A stretch of DNA of 64,000 bases. Source: Amycolatopsis eburnea. Lineage in GTDB: Bacteria > Actinomycetota > Actinomycetes > Mycobacteriales > Pseudonocardiaceae. The position numbers and the translations under genes are program-made. Of this stretch, positions 14,899-23,544 are shown piece by piece. The DNA is taken from assembly GCF_003937945.1 (NCBI RefSeq), contig NZ_RSEC01000007.1, positions 1 through 64,000 of the forward strand, given 5' to 3'. Position 1 is the stretch's first letter, and the number at the start of each line of letters is the position of its first letter. The notes beneath the pieces were generated by a model. That model was not told the DNA's origin, ran no database searches, and saw nothing but the letters and a program-made list of their open reading frames with translations.

Positions 14899-16505
14899 CC
14901 GCGACACTTGCCGCGAGCGTCGAGGGCAGCAACCCGCTCCTCAACATCGGCATCTTCGCCCTCTTCGTGATCATCACGCTGGTGATCGTGTTCCGCGCCA
15001 GCCGCAACTCGAAGACGGCGTCGGACTACTACGCCGCCGGCCGCGCGTTCACCGGCCCGCAGAACGGCATCGCGATCTCGGGTGACTACCTGTCGGCGGC
15101 GTCGTTCCTCGGCATTGCGGGCGCCATCGCGATCAACGGCTACGACGGCTTCCTCTACTCCATCGGCTTCCTGGTGGCGTGGCTCGTCGCGCTGCTGCTG
15201 GTCGCGGAACTGCTGCGCAACACCGGCAAGTTCACGATGGGCGACGTGCTCGCGTTCCGCATGAAGCAGCGCCCGGTGCGGGCCGCCGCCGCGACGTCGA
15301 CGCTGGCCGTGTCGTTCTTCTACCTGCTGGCGCAGATGGCGGGCGCCGGCGGTCTCGTCGCGCTGCTGCTGGGCGTCGAAGGTTCCGGGGCGCAGGCGCT
15401 GGTCATCGCCGTCGTCGGCGTGATCATGATCGCCTACGTGCTGATCGGCGGTATGAAAGGCACCACCTGGGTGCAGATCATCAAGGCCGCGCTGCTCATC
15501 GTCGGCGCGCTCGCGATGACGCTGTGGGTGCTGGGCAAGTACGGCTTCAACTTCTCCAGCCTGCTGCAGGCCGCCGTCGACAAGGCGGGCAAGGCCGGCC
15601 AGACGCTGCTCGGCCCGGGCAAGCAGTACGGCACCAACGGAACGTCCAAACTGGACTTCCTGTCCCTCGGCATCGCCCTGGTCCTGGGCACCGCCGGCCT
15701 GCCGCACGTCCTGATGCGCTTCTACACCGTGCCGACCGCCCGCGACGCGCGTCGCTCGGTGGTCTGGGCGATCGCGCTGATCGGCGTGTTCTACCTGTTC
15801 ACGCTGGTGCTCGGCTACGGCGCCGGCGCGCTGGTCGGGCCGGACACGATCAAGAAGGCGCCCGGCGGCGTGAACTCGGCGGCCCCGCTGCTCGCGTTGG
15901 AGCTGGGCGGGCCGGTGCTGCTGGGCCTGATCTCGGCGGTCGCGTTCGCCACGATCCTCGCGGTGGTGGCGGGCCTGACGATCACGGCGTCGGCGTCCTT
16001 CGCGCACGACGTCTACGCGAACGTCGTCAAGCGGGGCAAGACGTCGCCGGACTCGGAGGTCAAGGTCGCCCGGATCACCGCGCTGGTGATCGGCGCCCTC
16101 GCGATCGGCGGCGGCATCCTGGCCAACGGGCAGAACGTCGCCTTCCTGGTGGCGCTGGCCTTCGCGGTGGCGGCGTCGGCGAACCTGCCGACGATCCTGT
16201 ACTCGCTGTTCTGGAAGCGGTTCAACACCCAGGGCGCGCTCTGGTCGATCTACGGCGGCCTGGCCGTCACGATCGTGCTGATCATCTTCTCGCCGGCGGT
16301 GTCCGGGAAGAGCACGTCGATGTTCAAGAACGCCGACTTCGCCTGGTTCCCGCTGAGCAACCCGGGCATCGTCTCGATCCCGGTCGCGTTCTTCCTGGGC
16401 TGGCTGGGCACGGTCCTGTCCAAGGAGCACGACGAGAAGAAGTACGCCGAGATGGAGGTCCGGTCGCTGACCGGCGCGGGTGCCGAGAAGGCCGTCGCGC
16501 ACTGA
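14895..16505 (+). CDS. monocarboxylate/cation symporter, ActP/MctC-like
   Basis: A 536-residue SSS-family symporter with about 13 hydrophobic segments. SRNSKTASDYYAAGRAFTGPQNGIAISGDYLSAASFLGIAG (residues about 37-75) and LGTAGLPHVLMRFYTVP (about 260) match acetate/pyruvate permeases of the ActP/MctC group. It imports short carboxylates with sodium or protons. ATGA overlap with the DUF485 gene shows they are made together. The preceding LytS/LytTR genes on the same strand probably regulate it. A strong hairpin follows the stop codon. The substrate is inferred. Confidence 0.92.
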   Translation: MTATLAASVEGSNPLLNIGIFALFVIITLVIVFRASRNSKTASDYYAAGRAFTGPQNGIAISGDYLSAASFLGIAGAIAINGYDGFLYSIGFLVAWLVALLLVAELLRNTGKFTMGDVLAFRMKQRPVRAAAATSTLAVSFFYLLAQMAGAGGLVALLLGVEGSGAQALVIAVVGVIMIAYVLIGGMKGTTWVQIIKAALLIVGALAMTLWVLGKYGFNFSSLLQAAVDKAGKAGQTLLGPGKQYGTNGTSKLDFLSLGIALVLGTAGLPHVLMRFYTVPTARDARRSVVWAIALIGVFYLFTLVLGYGAGALVGPDTIKKAPGGVNSAAPLLALELGGPVLLGLISAVAFATILAVVAGLTITASASFAHDVYANVVKRGKTSPDSEVKVARITALVIGALAIGGGILANGQNVAFLVALAFAVAASANLPTILYSLFWKRFNTQGALWSIYGGLAVTIVLIIFSPAVSGKSTSMFKNADFAWFPLSNPGIVSIPVAFFLGWLGTVLSKEHDEKKYAEMEVRSLTGAGAEKAVAH

Positions 16506-16516
16506 CCCCCGAGACA

Positions 16517-16555
16517 CCGAAGGCCGTCGTGAGTCACCCTCGCGGCGGCCTTCGG
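16517..16555 (+). terminator. terminator after the symporter operon
   Basis: CCGAAGGCCG pairs with CGGCCTTCGG around a 19-base loop, 11 bp after the symporter stop and just before the convergent lyase-like gene; it can serve both strands. Confidence 0.75.
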
Positions 16556-16566
16556 CCATTCCGGGG

Positions 16567-17304
16567 TCAGTACGGCAGCTTGCCTTCGGCGACGCCGGCG
16601 AGCGTCGCTTCGAGCTGCTTGCGGGCGTACTGCCACAGCCCGCCGCCGAGCGAAATCCTCGCCACCCCCAGTTCGGCGAGGCCTTCGAGACCGGGACCGC
16701 CCGGCCACGCGGGCGCGTTGACGGCGCCGCCGACGCCCTGCACGAACTCCGCGATCAGCTCGGGCGTACGCAGGTGGATCGGGTAGACGCAGTCGGCACC
16801 GGCCTCGAGGTAGGCCTTCGCCCGCGCGATGCCGTCGGCGAGCGCTTCCTTCGGGTCGACGCCGCGGAAGGAGTCGACGCGGGCGTTGATCACCAGGCCG
16901 TCGCCCGCCGCTTCCCGGAGGGCTGCGATCCGCGCGGCCTGTTCGGCGACCGGCCGCACCGCGCCGGTGGCGTGGTCGGTGTCCTCGAAGTTGCAGCCCA
17001 CCGCGCCGGCGTCGGACAGCCGTCCGGCCAGTTCGGCACCGGAGAGGCCGTAGCCCGACTCGGCGTCGACGGTCACCGGCACGCCGACCGCCTTGGCGAT
17101 CCGCGCGGCGGCGGCGAACATCTCGTCCGCCGGGGCCCCCTCCCCGTCGGCGAACCCGAGCGCCGCCGCGACGGCGACCGAGCTGGTCGCGACGGCCGGG
17201 AACCCGGCGGCTTCGACGAGCTTGGCGGTGTCGGCGTCCCAGGCGTTCGGCAGCACGAGCGGCTTGCCGGGAACGTGCAGCGCCTTGAGCGCCGCGGCGG
17301 TCAC
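16567..17304 (-). CDS. isocitrate lyase/PEP mutase superfamily protein
   Basis: A 245-residue TIM-barrel protein of the ICL/PEPM superfamily, which makes or breaks C-C or C-P bonds of small 2-oxo acids. Visible motifs are LVLPNAWDADTAKLVEAAGFPAVATSS, VDAESGYG (metal/substrate loop), NFEDTD and INARVDSF. The KKCGH loop of true isocitrate lyases is absent, so methylisocitrate lyase, oxaloacetate hydrolase or an unassigned reaction are alternatives. The GTG at 17304 overlaps the stop of the upstream AhpD-like gene (GTGA), which fixes the start despite a longer open frame. It is probably controlled by the MocR gene on the other side of the promoter. Confidence 0.85.
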   Translation of the reverse strand: MTAAALKALHVPGKPLVLPNAWDADTAKLVEAAGFPAVATSSVAVAAALGFADGEGAPADEMFAAAARIAKAVGVPVTVDAESGYGLSGAELAGRLSDAGAVGCNFEDTDHATGAVRPVAEQAARIAALREAAGDGLVINARVDSFRGVDPKEALADGIARAKAYLEAGADCVYPIHLRTPELIAEFVQGVGGAVNAPAWPGGPGLEGLAELGVARISLGGGLWQYARKQLEATLAGVAEGKLPY

Positions 17305-17762
17305 GAGTCCCGCTTCGGCAGCGGCGTGTGGCTGGTGATGGTCATCCGGTTCCAGCTGTTGATCGCGATGATCTCCCACGCCACCGCGCGGTACTGGTCT
17401 TCGGTGAACACCCGCACCGCCTGCTCGTAGACGTCGTCGGGCACGGTCTGGGTCGCGGACAGCTTCGTCATCGCCTCGGTGAGGGCGAGCGCGGCCTGCT
17501 CCTGCTCGGTGAACAGGTCGGTCTCGCGCCAGCCGTCGAGGACGAACAGCCGCCGCGGCGACTCACCCAGCTCCAGGGCGTCGCGGGAGTGCATGTCGAG
17601 GCAGAACGCGCAGCCGTTGATCTGCGACGCGCGGGTCTTCACCAGTTCGAGCAGCTTCGGGTCGAGCCCGGCGTTGGCCCCGGCCTTGTTGACCTCGGCC
17701 TGGAGGTTCGCCATCGCCTGGTAGAGCTCGGGGGCGCCCCCGAGTCCGATTCGCTTGGTCAT
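17301..17762 (-). CDS. carboxymuconolactone decarboxylase/AhpD-like protein
   Basis: A 153-residue helical protein with the AhpD-type redox site INGCAFCLDMHS (Cys-x-x-Cys followed by His) typical of alkylhydroperoxidase-like CMD proteins. It probably reduces peroxides or acts as a thiol-based carrier. The start ATG at 17762 lies 46 bp from the divergent MocR start, with TGGTCCA repeats between. It is the first gene of a two-gene operon with the lyase-like gene, overlapping by GTGA. Confidence 0.9.
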   Translation of the reverse strand: MTKRIGLGGAPELYQAMANLQAEVNKAGANAGLDPKLLELVKTRASQINGCAFCLDMHSRDALELGESPRRLFVLDGWRETDLFTEQEQAALALTEAMTKLSATQTVPDDVYEQAVRVFTEDQYRAVAWEIIAINSWNRMTITSHTPLPKRDS

Positions 17763-17783
17763 GGTGTTCACGCTAGCCCGAAC

Positions 17784-17827
17784 TGGTCCACGGGTATGGT
17801 CCAGTGACATGGCAGATCCGTGGTCCA
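17784..17827. promoter_or_regulatory. MocR operator: three TGGTCCA direct repeats
   Basis: TGGTCCA occurs at 17784-17790, 17797-17803 and 17821-17827, in the gap between the AhpD-like and MocR genes and into the MocR 5' end. Direct repeats between a MocR gene and its divergent target are the usual arrangement for this family. Confidence 0.6.
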
Positions 17828-19179
17828 GTTCCGGGCTTGACGTCCACCTCGACTGGCAGCCGTCGACCGGCCGGAGCGGCCTCGCGGCGGCGATCCGCGC
17901 GGCCATCCGCGAGGGCCGCTGGCAACCGGACGCGGCGGTGCCCTCGACCCGCGCACTGGCCCACGACCTGGGGATCGCCCGCGGCACGGTCACCCGCGTG
18001 TACGCCGACCTCGCCGCCGAGGGCTACCTGCGCACGGCCCAGGGCGCGCCGACCCGCGTCGCGACGGCGGGCTCGCTCCCCCAGTCCGCCCCGCGCCAGG
18101 CACCCCGCGACCCCGCGCCCCGCTGGGACCTGCGGCCGGGCCGCCCGGACCTGACGGCGTTCCCCCGCCAGGCCTGGATCACCGCAACCCGCCGCGCCCT
18201 GCTCCGCACCCCGGCGGCGGCGTTCGGCTACGAGTCGGAGCTGGGCGCGCCCGAGCTGCGGGACACCCTCGCGACCTACCTCGCCCGCGCCCGCGGCGTG
18301 GTCGCCGACCCGGCGCGGATCGTCGTGTGCCACGGGTATTCCCACGCCATCGCGGTGCTGTCCCGGGCGTTGTCCGGGATGGGCATCGGCGAAGTGGCGT
18401 TCGAGAACCCGTCGCTCGGCATGTACCGCGCGATCGCGGCGGCGCAGGGCCCGCGCGTGGTCGGCGTCCCGGTCGACGAGCACGGCCTCGAAGTGTCCGC
18501 ATTGGACAGTCCGGCGGTCGTCGTGACGGCGGCGCACCAGTACCCCACCGGCGTCACCCTGGCCCCGCACCGCCGAGCCGCCCTGACCCGCTCGGGCGCG
18601 TGGGTGCTGGAGGACGACTACGACGGCGAGTTCCGCTTCGACCACCAGCAGGTCGGCGCGCTGCAGGCCCTGGCCCCGGAGCGCGTGGTGTACGCGGGTA
18701 CGGCGAGCAAGACCCTCGCCCCGGCCCTGCGCCTGGCCTGGCTGGTGCTGCCGAGGTCTTTGGTGGAACCGGTCCGCGCGGCCATGGCCGACAGCGGTTC
18801 CCGCCCGGCCCTGCTGAACCAGCTGGCCCTGGCGGAGCTGATCGACTCGGGCGCGTACGACCAGCACGTCCGCCGCAGCCGCGCGGAGTACCGTTCCCGC
18901 CGCACCCGGCTGCTGGCCGCGCTGCCGGACTCGGTCCGCCCGCAAGGTATTGCGGCGGGCCTGCACCTCCTGCTGATGCTGCCGGCGGACGGCCCGACGG
19001 AAACCCAGGCCCTGGCAGCCTGCCGCCGCCGCGCGATCGGCATCGAAGGCCTGGGCGGCTACTGGATGGACGCGAACCGCCCCGGCGGCTTGATCGTCGG
19101 CTACGCGGCTCCGGCGAAGCACGCTTTCGCCGGAGCGACGCAGACGTTGATCGAAGCGCTGCACGAGATCACGAGCTGA
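17809..19179 (+). CDS. MocR-type regulator (GntR helix-turn-helix fused to aminotransferase domain)
   Basis: A 456-residue MocR/PdxR-class regulator. The N-terminal winged helix (LAAAIRAAIREGRWQPDAAVPSTRALAHDLGIARGTVTRVYADLAAEGYL, residues 25-75) is followed by a fold-type I aminotransferase domain to the end, with the PLP lysine in YAGTASKTLAPALRLAW and the DDYDGEFRF motif. Such proteins sense an amine or PLP and usually activate a divergent operon, here AhpD-like plus lyase-like genes. The start at 17809 follows ATG placement by homology; an upstream in-frame codon at 17755 would overlap the divergent gene. Confidence 0.92.
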   Translation: MADPWSSSGLDVHLDWQPSTGRSGLAAAIRAAIREGRWQPDAAVPSTRALAHDLGIARGTVTRVYADLAAEGYLRTAQGAPTRVATAGSLPQSAPRQAPRDPAPRWDLRPGRPDLTAFPRQAWITATRRALLRTPAAAFGYESELGAPELRDTLATYLARARGVVADPARIVVCHGYSHAIAVLSRALSGMGIGEVAFENPSLGMYRAIAAAQGPRVVGVPVDEHGLEVSALDSPAVVVTAAHQYPTGVTLAPHRRAALTRSGAWVLEDDYDGEFRFDHQQVGALQALAPERVVYAGTASKTLAPALRLAWLVLPRSLVEPVRAAMADSGSRPALLNQLALAELIDSGAYDQHVRRSRAEYRSRRTRLLAALPDSVRPQGIAAGLHLLLMLPADGPTETQALAACRRRAIGIEGLGGYWMDANRPGGLIVGYAAPAKHAFAGATQTLIEALHEITS

Positions 19180-19544
19180 ACGCGTGGTTCCGTTGCCGCC
19201 CAAGCGGCTCGACCGCCGTCGCTCAAGTAGCCCGACCCTCATCGCGCGAGCAGCTCGCCCCCTCGCCGCCCAAGCAAGCCGACCCCCGCCGCGCCAGCAG
19301 CCCGGCCCTCGCCGCCCAAGCAAGCCGACCCCCGCCGCGCCAGCAGCCCGGCCCTCGCCGCCCAAGCAAGCCGACCCCCGCTGGCCCCAGCCGCCTGGCC
19401 CTCGCCGCTCGATCGGCCTGCCTGCCACCGCTCCCGCCGATCCCCGCGCCACTCGCGTCGTGTCGCCCGCCGTCCAAGCAGCCTCAGCCGCGCTGCCGGG
19501 CGGCATCTACCCCTACGCCACTCCCCTCCCTCGCCTGGCCAACA
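19180..19544. other. gene-free stretch with minisatellite
   Basis: 365 bp between the MocR stop and the convergent cyclophilin stop. The centre is a 46-bp tandem repeat with degenerate flanks. The open frames through it are Arg/Pro/Ala-rich products of the repeat and are not credible genes. Confidence 0.7.
19240..19400. repeat. 46-bp tandem minisatellite
   Basis: A 46-bp unit beginning AAGCAAGCCGACCCCCGCC recurs at 19272, 19318 and 19364. The first two copies are nearly identical, the third decays after about 17 bases, and more degenerate copies extend to both sides (about 19200-19420). The period is not a multiple of three, so it is not a protein repeat. Confidence 0.85.
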
Positions 19545-20270
19545 TCAGAACCAGCAATCCGGCCGGACCCGCAGCAACTCCGTCCGCAGCACCGGCGTCC
19601 CGTCGACCGGCGCGGGATCCTCGGCCGTCGGCTGGATCCCACCGGCGGCCACCCGGTCCAGGGTCTTCAGCCCTTCGGCCCCGACCGTCCCGAAGACGGT
19701 GTAGTTCGGCCGCAGCGCGGAATCGCCGTACACGACGAAGAACTGCGACCCGTTGGTGTCCGGCCCCGCGTTCGCCATCGCCAGCAACCCGCGCGCGTAC
19801 ACCCGCCGGGCCCCGGTCGGGTCGGTCGGCGCCGGCGGCAGGTCCACCGGCAGCTCGTCCTTGTACTTGTAGCCCGGCCCGCCTTCCCCGGTCGCCGTCG
19901 GGTCGCCGCACTGCAGCACCTTCAGCGTCGGGTAGGCGGTGAGCCGGTGGCAGACCGTGTGGTCGTAGAACCGGTGCCGCGCCAGGTGCAGGAAGCTCTG
20001 CACCGTGCACGGCGCCTTCGCGCGGTCGAGCTTCAGCGGCAGCGCGCCCTGGCTCGTCGGAATCGCGACATCCACCTTGCCGTGGCTCGGCGTCCACCGC
20101 GGATCCGGCGGCAACGGCACCGGCCGCGCGGCCGGTTCGTCCGGCGTCTCGGTGTACTGGCACGGCCCGTGCGTCGTCTTCGGCGGCGGCGCGTCGGCCG
20201 CGGTGGCGACGCCGTTGCCCGCCGCGAACAACGCACCCACCGCCAGCGCGGTGACGAGTGTCTTCTTCAT
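19545..20270 (-). CDS. secreted cyclophilin-type peptidyl-prolyl isomerase
   Basis: A 241-residue exported protein. Residues 1-31 are a signal peptide (MKKTLVTALAVGALFAAGNGVATAA). The cyclophilin domain (about 70-235) shows CTVQSFLHLARHRFYDHTVCHRL (with the catalytic-type HRL), QCGDPTATGEGGPGYKYKDE, GLLAMANAGPDTNGSQFFVVYGDS and YTVFGTV. It speeds proline isomerisation of secreted proteins. GGGAGGG upstream of 20270 fixes the start; the longer frame upstream lacks a signal-peptide start. The C-terminus (PVLRTELLRVRPDCWF) is complete. Confidence 0.92.
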   Translation of the reverse strand: MKKTLVTALAVGALFAAGNGVATAADAPPPKTTHGPCQYTETPDEPAARPVPLPPDPRWTPSHGKVDVAIPTSQGALPLKLDRAKAPCTVQSFLHLARHRFYDHTVCHRLTAYPTLKVLQCGDPTATGEGGPGYKYKDELPVDLPPAPTDPTGARRVYARGLLAMANAGPDTNGSQFFVVYGDSALRPNYTVFGTVGAEGLKTLDRVAAGGIQPTAEDPAPVDGTPVLRTELLRVRPDCWF

Positions 20271-20741
20271 CCTGCACGCCCTCCCAGTGATCGCCCGCTT
20301 CCGGAGCGTTCCGCAGTCTAGGGCCCGGCACCGACAGGAATAACCGGCGAAAGTCGCCCGTGTCAGCCCATCGGGTGAACCCGGCGGCGGGCACCCCGGA
20401 AATTGTCGGACCCCCGGCGCACGATGGTGATCACGCGGCGAACCGGTCGCGCCGGAGGAGGGGAAGTCATGGAGTTCCGTCGAAGAACCGTTGCGGTGGC
20501 ACGGTTTCTGCTCGCCTGCTGCACACGGGCGGCTTGGACCGCGCGGCAAGTCCGCGCCCCGCGCGCCTCGACCCCGCAGACCGGCGCCCAGCAGTTCTCC
20601 CGCACCGAGCCGCCACGCCCGCAAACCGGCGAACGGCCTTCCCCGCACACCAGCACGTCAGTTCCGCGGGCCCGGGCCCAGCACATCAACGACGAGCCGT
20701 CCCCACACGTGCGCGCTCAGCGCTTCCCGCGCGCCGGCGCC
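20271..20741. other. 471-bp region without a convincing gene
   Basis: It holds the cyclophilin promoter and, on the plus strand, a striking GGAGGAGGGG site eight bases before an ATG at 20469. The frame starts with a short hydrophobic stretch but then runs Arg/Pro-rich and antisense through meaB and the thiolase. The downstream side is the tail region after meaB. Confidence 0.5.
20469..20741 (+). other. possible broken small gene with a strong ribosome site
   Basis: ATG 20469 follows CGGAGGAGGGGAAGTC, one of the best ribosome sites in the window. The product begins MEFRRRTVAVARFLLACCTR, then loses any normal composition. A real short gene that has lost its stop by mutation is possible, but nothing identifies it. 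Confidence 0.25.
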
Positions 20742-21707
20742 TCAACCCCGCAGATCCGCGATCAGTTCCTCGGCGGCCGCGAACGGGTCCAGCTCCCGCG
20801 CCACCACCCGCTCGGCAACCTCGCCCAGCCTGCCGCCACCCCGCAGATCGGCCAGCTCCGCCCGCAGCCGCCGCACCGCGATGGCCTCGACCTCGTCCCG
20901 CGCGCGGGCCGCGCGGCGCCGGCTCAGCTCGTCGTGCGCGACGAGCCACTCGTGGTGCGAAGCCAGCGCCCGCACAACTTCGTCGACGCCCTCGCCCTTC
21001 GCCGCCACCGTCCGCACGATCGGCTGCCGCCAGCTCGCACCCCGGATCTCCCGCCGGGCCAGCGAAATCATCTGCTTCAGGTCGTGCACCGTGGCGTCGG
21101 CGCCCTCCCGGTCCGCCTTGTTCACGACGAAGACGTCGGCGATCTCGAGCACCCCGGCCTTCGCGGCCTGGATGCCGTCGCCCATCCCCGGCGCGAGCAG
21201 CACCACGGTGGTGTCGGCCAGCTTCACGACGTCCACTTCGGACTGCCCGACCCCGACGGTCTCGATCAGCACCACGTCGAAGCCCGCGGCGTCGAGCACG
21301 CGCACCGCCTGCGGGGTCGCCCACGAGAGCCCGCCGAGGTGCCCGCGCGTGGCCATCGAGCGGATGAACACGCCCGGGTCGGTGGCGTGCTCGGTCATCC
21401 GGATGCGGTCGCCGAGGAGGGCGCCGCCCGAAAACGGCGAAGACGGGTCGATCGCGAGCACCCCGACCCGCTTGCCCTCCGCGCGCAACGCGGTGAGCAG
21501 CGCCGAAGTCGAAGTCGACTTGCCGACGCCGGGCGGGCCGGTGAGCCCGACGACCCGGGCCCGCCCGGTGTGCGGGGTCAGTGCCCGCGCGATCTCGGCG
21601 ACCCGGGGGTGGGCGTCCTCGACGAGCGACAGCAGCCGCGCGACGGCACGGGGCTGCCCGTCCCGTGCGCGGCCGACCAGGTCGTCGAGGTCGAGGGAAC
21701 CGGCCAC
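20742..21707 (-). CDS. meaB: methylmalonyl-CoA mutase-associated GTPase MeaB
   Basis: A 321-residue G3E-type GTPase that protects and reloads B12-dependent methylmalonyl-CoA mutase. It shows the P-loop GPPGVGKS (residues 57-64), IDPSSPFSGGALLGDRIRM, the MeaB-typical RSMATRGHLGGLS, ETVGVGQSEVDV (switch region) and the guanine motif NKAD. The GTG start follows the thiolase stop directly (TAA then GTG), so the two are cotranscribed. The mutase itself is not in the window. The same thiolase-meaB pair lies next to the epimerase in Streptomyces. Confidence 0.95.
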   Translation of the reverse strand: MAGSLDLDDLVGRARDGQPRAVARLLSLVEDAHPRVAEIARALTPHTGRARVVGLTGPPGVGKSTSTSALLTALRAEGKRVGVLAIDPSSPFSGGALLGDRIRMTEHATDPGVFIRSMATRGHLGGLSWATPQAVRVLDAAGFDVVLIETVGVGQSEVDVVKLADTTVVLLAPGMGDGIQAAKAGVLEIADVFVVNKADREGADATVHDLKQMISLARREIRGASWRQPIVRTVAAKGEGVDEVVRALASHHEWLVAHDELSRRRAARARDEVEAIAVRRLRAELADLRGGGRLGEVAERVVARELDPFAAAEELIADLRG

Positions 21708-22895
21708 TTACGCGGACGGCACCCGCAGCAGCAGGGCGTCGCCCTGGCCGCCGCCACCGCACAGCGCGGCCGCGCCGAGGCCGCCGCCGCGGCGGCGCAG
21801 CTCGTGGATCAGGTGCACGGCGAGCCGGGCCCCGGAGGCGCCGATCGGGTGGCCGAGCGCGATCGCGCCGCCGTTGACGTTGACCTTCTCCGGGTCGAGG
21901 CCGAGCTTCTCGGTCGAGACGAGCCCGACGGCGGCGAAGGCCTCGTTGATCTCGACGAGGTCGAGCGCGTCGGCGGTCAGCTTCTCCTTCGCCAGCGCGG
22001 CGAGGATGGCGTTCGACGGCTGCTCGTGCAGGCTCGCGTCCGGGCCGGCGACGACGCCGTGCGCGCCGATCTCGGCGAGCGGCGTGAGGCCGAGCTCCTC
22101 GGCCTTCGCCTTGCTGGCCACGACGACCGCGGCGGCGCCGTCGGAGATCTGCGAGGCCGAGCCCGCGGTGATGGTGCCGTCGGAGGCGAAGGCCGGGCGC
22201 AGCTTGGCGAGGCCCTCGGCGGTGGTGTCGGCGCGGACGCCCTCGTCGGTGTCGAAGACGACCGGGTCGCCCTTGCGCTGCGGGATGGCGACCGGCGCGA
22301 TCTCGTCGGCGAAGTAGCCGTTCTTGATCGCCTCGGCGGCGCGCTGGTGGGAGCGGGCGGAGAACGCGTCCTGCTGCTCGCGGGTGACACCGTAGCGGGA
22401 GTTGTACTTCTCGGTCGAGGCCCCCATGGCGACCTGGTCGAAGGCGCAGAACAGGCCGTCGTAGGCCATGTGGTCGACGAGCGTGGTGTCGCCGTACTTG
22501 AAGCCGGAGCGGGACTTGGGCAGCAGGTGCGGCGCCTGGGTCATCGACTCCTGGCCGCCGGCGACGACGAGGTCGAACTCGCCGGCGCGGATCAGCTGGT
22601 CGGCGAGCGCGATGGCGTCGAGGCCCGACAGGCAGACCTTGTTGATCGTCAGCGCGGGCACGCTCATCGGGATGCCCGCGGCGACCGCGGCCTGGCGGGC
22701 GGGGATCTGGCCGGCGCCGGCGGTCAGCACCTGGCCCATGATCGTGTACTGGACCGCGTCCGGGGAGACCCCGGCGCGTTCGAGGGCCGCTTTGATCGCG
22801 AACCCGCCCAGCTGGGCTCCCGTGAAGTCCTTGAGGGAGCCGAGCAGGCGCCCGATCGGCGTACGGGCGGCACCCAGGATCACGGAACCGGACAC
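21708..22895 (-). CDS. acetyl-CoA C-acetyltransferase (thiolase)
   Basis: A 395-residue thiolase that condenses two acetyl-CoA to acetoacetyl-CoA or runs the reverse. The nucleophile is in [12 protein letters not shown] (about residue 88), with [15 protein letters not shown] and the C-terminal CGGGGQG active-site loops all present. The GTG at 22895 is preferred because GGAGGA lies just upstream; an ATG eight codons earlier (22919) is the alternative. It forms an operon with meaB and is divergent from the epimerase. In the ethylmalonyl-CoA route it supplies acetoacetyl-CoA, consistent with ccr nearby. Confidence 0.94.
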   Translation of the reverse strand: MSGSVILGAARTPIGRLLGSLKDFTGAQLGGFAIKAALERAGVSPDAVQYTIMGQVLTAGAGQIPARQAAVAAGIPMSVPALTINKVCLSGLDAIALADQLIRAGEFDLVVAGGQESMTQAPHLLPKSRSGFKYGDTTLVDHMAYDGLFCAFDQVAMGASTEKYNSRYGVTREQQDAFSARSHQRAAEAIKNGYFADEIAPVAIPQRKGDPVVFDTDEGVRADTTAEGLAKLRPAFASDGTITAGSASQISDGAAAVVVASKAKAEELGLTPLAEIGAHGVVAGPDASLHEQPSNAILAALAKEKLTADALDLVEINEAFAAVGLVSTEKLGLDPEKVNVNGGAIALGHPIGASGARLAVHLIHELRRRGGGLGAAALCGGGGQGDALLLRVPSA

Positions 22896-23032
22896 GGCGT
22901 CCTCCAAGCGTCGGCGCATGGGCAGTTTCGCCGACCATACCCGGGAGACGGCCTTCTTGATGGAGCCAGTGTGAGGCGGGGCACGCGACTATTCCGCCTC
23001 GGCGCCGGGCGAGGGCCGCCTATCCTGCCTCC

Positions 23033-23488
23033 ATGAATGACGCCCTGCGGCCGTTCGTGACGGCCATCGACCACGTCGGCATCGCGGTCCCGGACCTGGA
23101 CGCGGCCATCGAGTTCCACCGCGCGCACTTCGGCCTGGAGGTCGCGCACGAGGAGGTGAACGAGGAGCAGGGAGTGCGGGAGGCGATGCTGCGCGCGCCC
23201 GGGACGGCGGGTACGGAGACGCAGATCCAGCTGCTGGCCCCGCTGCGCGAAGACTCGGCGATCGGCAAGTTCCTGGCCAAGAGCGGCCCGGGCCTGCAGC
23301 AGCTGGCGTACCGGGTGTCCGATGTGGACGCGGCGGCGGCGGCCCTGCGCGAGCAGGGGCTGCGCCTGCTGTACGAGGCGGCCAAGCGGGGCACGTCCGA
23401 CAGCCGGGTGAACTTCGTCCACCCGAAGGACGCGGGCGGCGTCCTGGTGGAACTGGTGGAGCCGGCGAAGGACGGCGCCGCGCACTGA
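23033..23488 (+). CDS. mce: methylmalonyl-CoA epimerase
   Basis: A 151-residue vicinal-oxygen-chelate enzyme that interconverts (R)- and (S)-methylmalonyl-CoA. ITAIDHVGIAVPDLDAAIEF-like start (residues 10-28), EEQGVREAML, QIQLLAPL, LQQLAYRVSDVD and FVHPKDAGGVLVELVE carry the metal-binding His/Glu positions of the family. It stands alone on the plus strand, divergent from thiolase-meaB, and serves propionate breakdown or the ethylmalonyl-CoA pathway. Confidence 0.94.
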   Translation: MNDALRPFVTAIDHVGIAVPDLDAAIEFHRAHFGLEVAHEEVNEEQGVREAMLRAPGTAGTETQIQLLAPLREDSAIGKFLAKSGPGLQQLAYRVSDVDAAAAALREQGLRLLYEAAKRGTSDSRVNFVHPKDAGGVLVELVEPAKDGAAH

Positions 23489-23544
23489 GCGGCGGAGCCG
23501 CACGCCCGTGACAACGCGCGGGCGAGCGGCGCCATGCCCCTCGG

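Noticed and set aside
19240..19400. CRISPR-like array
   Set aside because: The units are head-to-tail without unique spacers and there are no cas genes.
19223..19942. Open frames across the 46-bp repeat
   Set aside because: The repeat period is not a multiple of three and the products are simple Arg/Pro/Gly translations.
20403..23036. 877-codon plus-strand open frame
   Set aside because: Antisense to meaB and the thiolase, with shadow-like composition. Only its short start near 20469 has a notable ribosome site.
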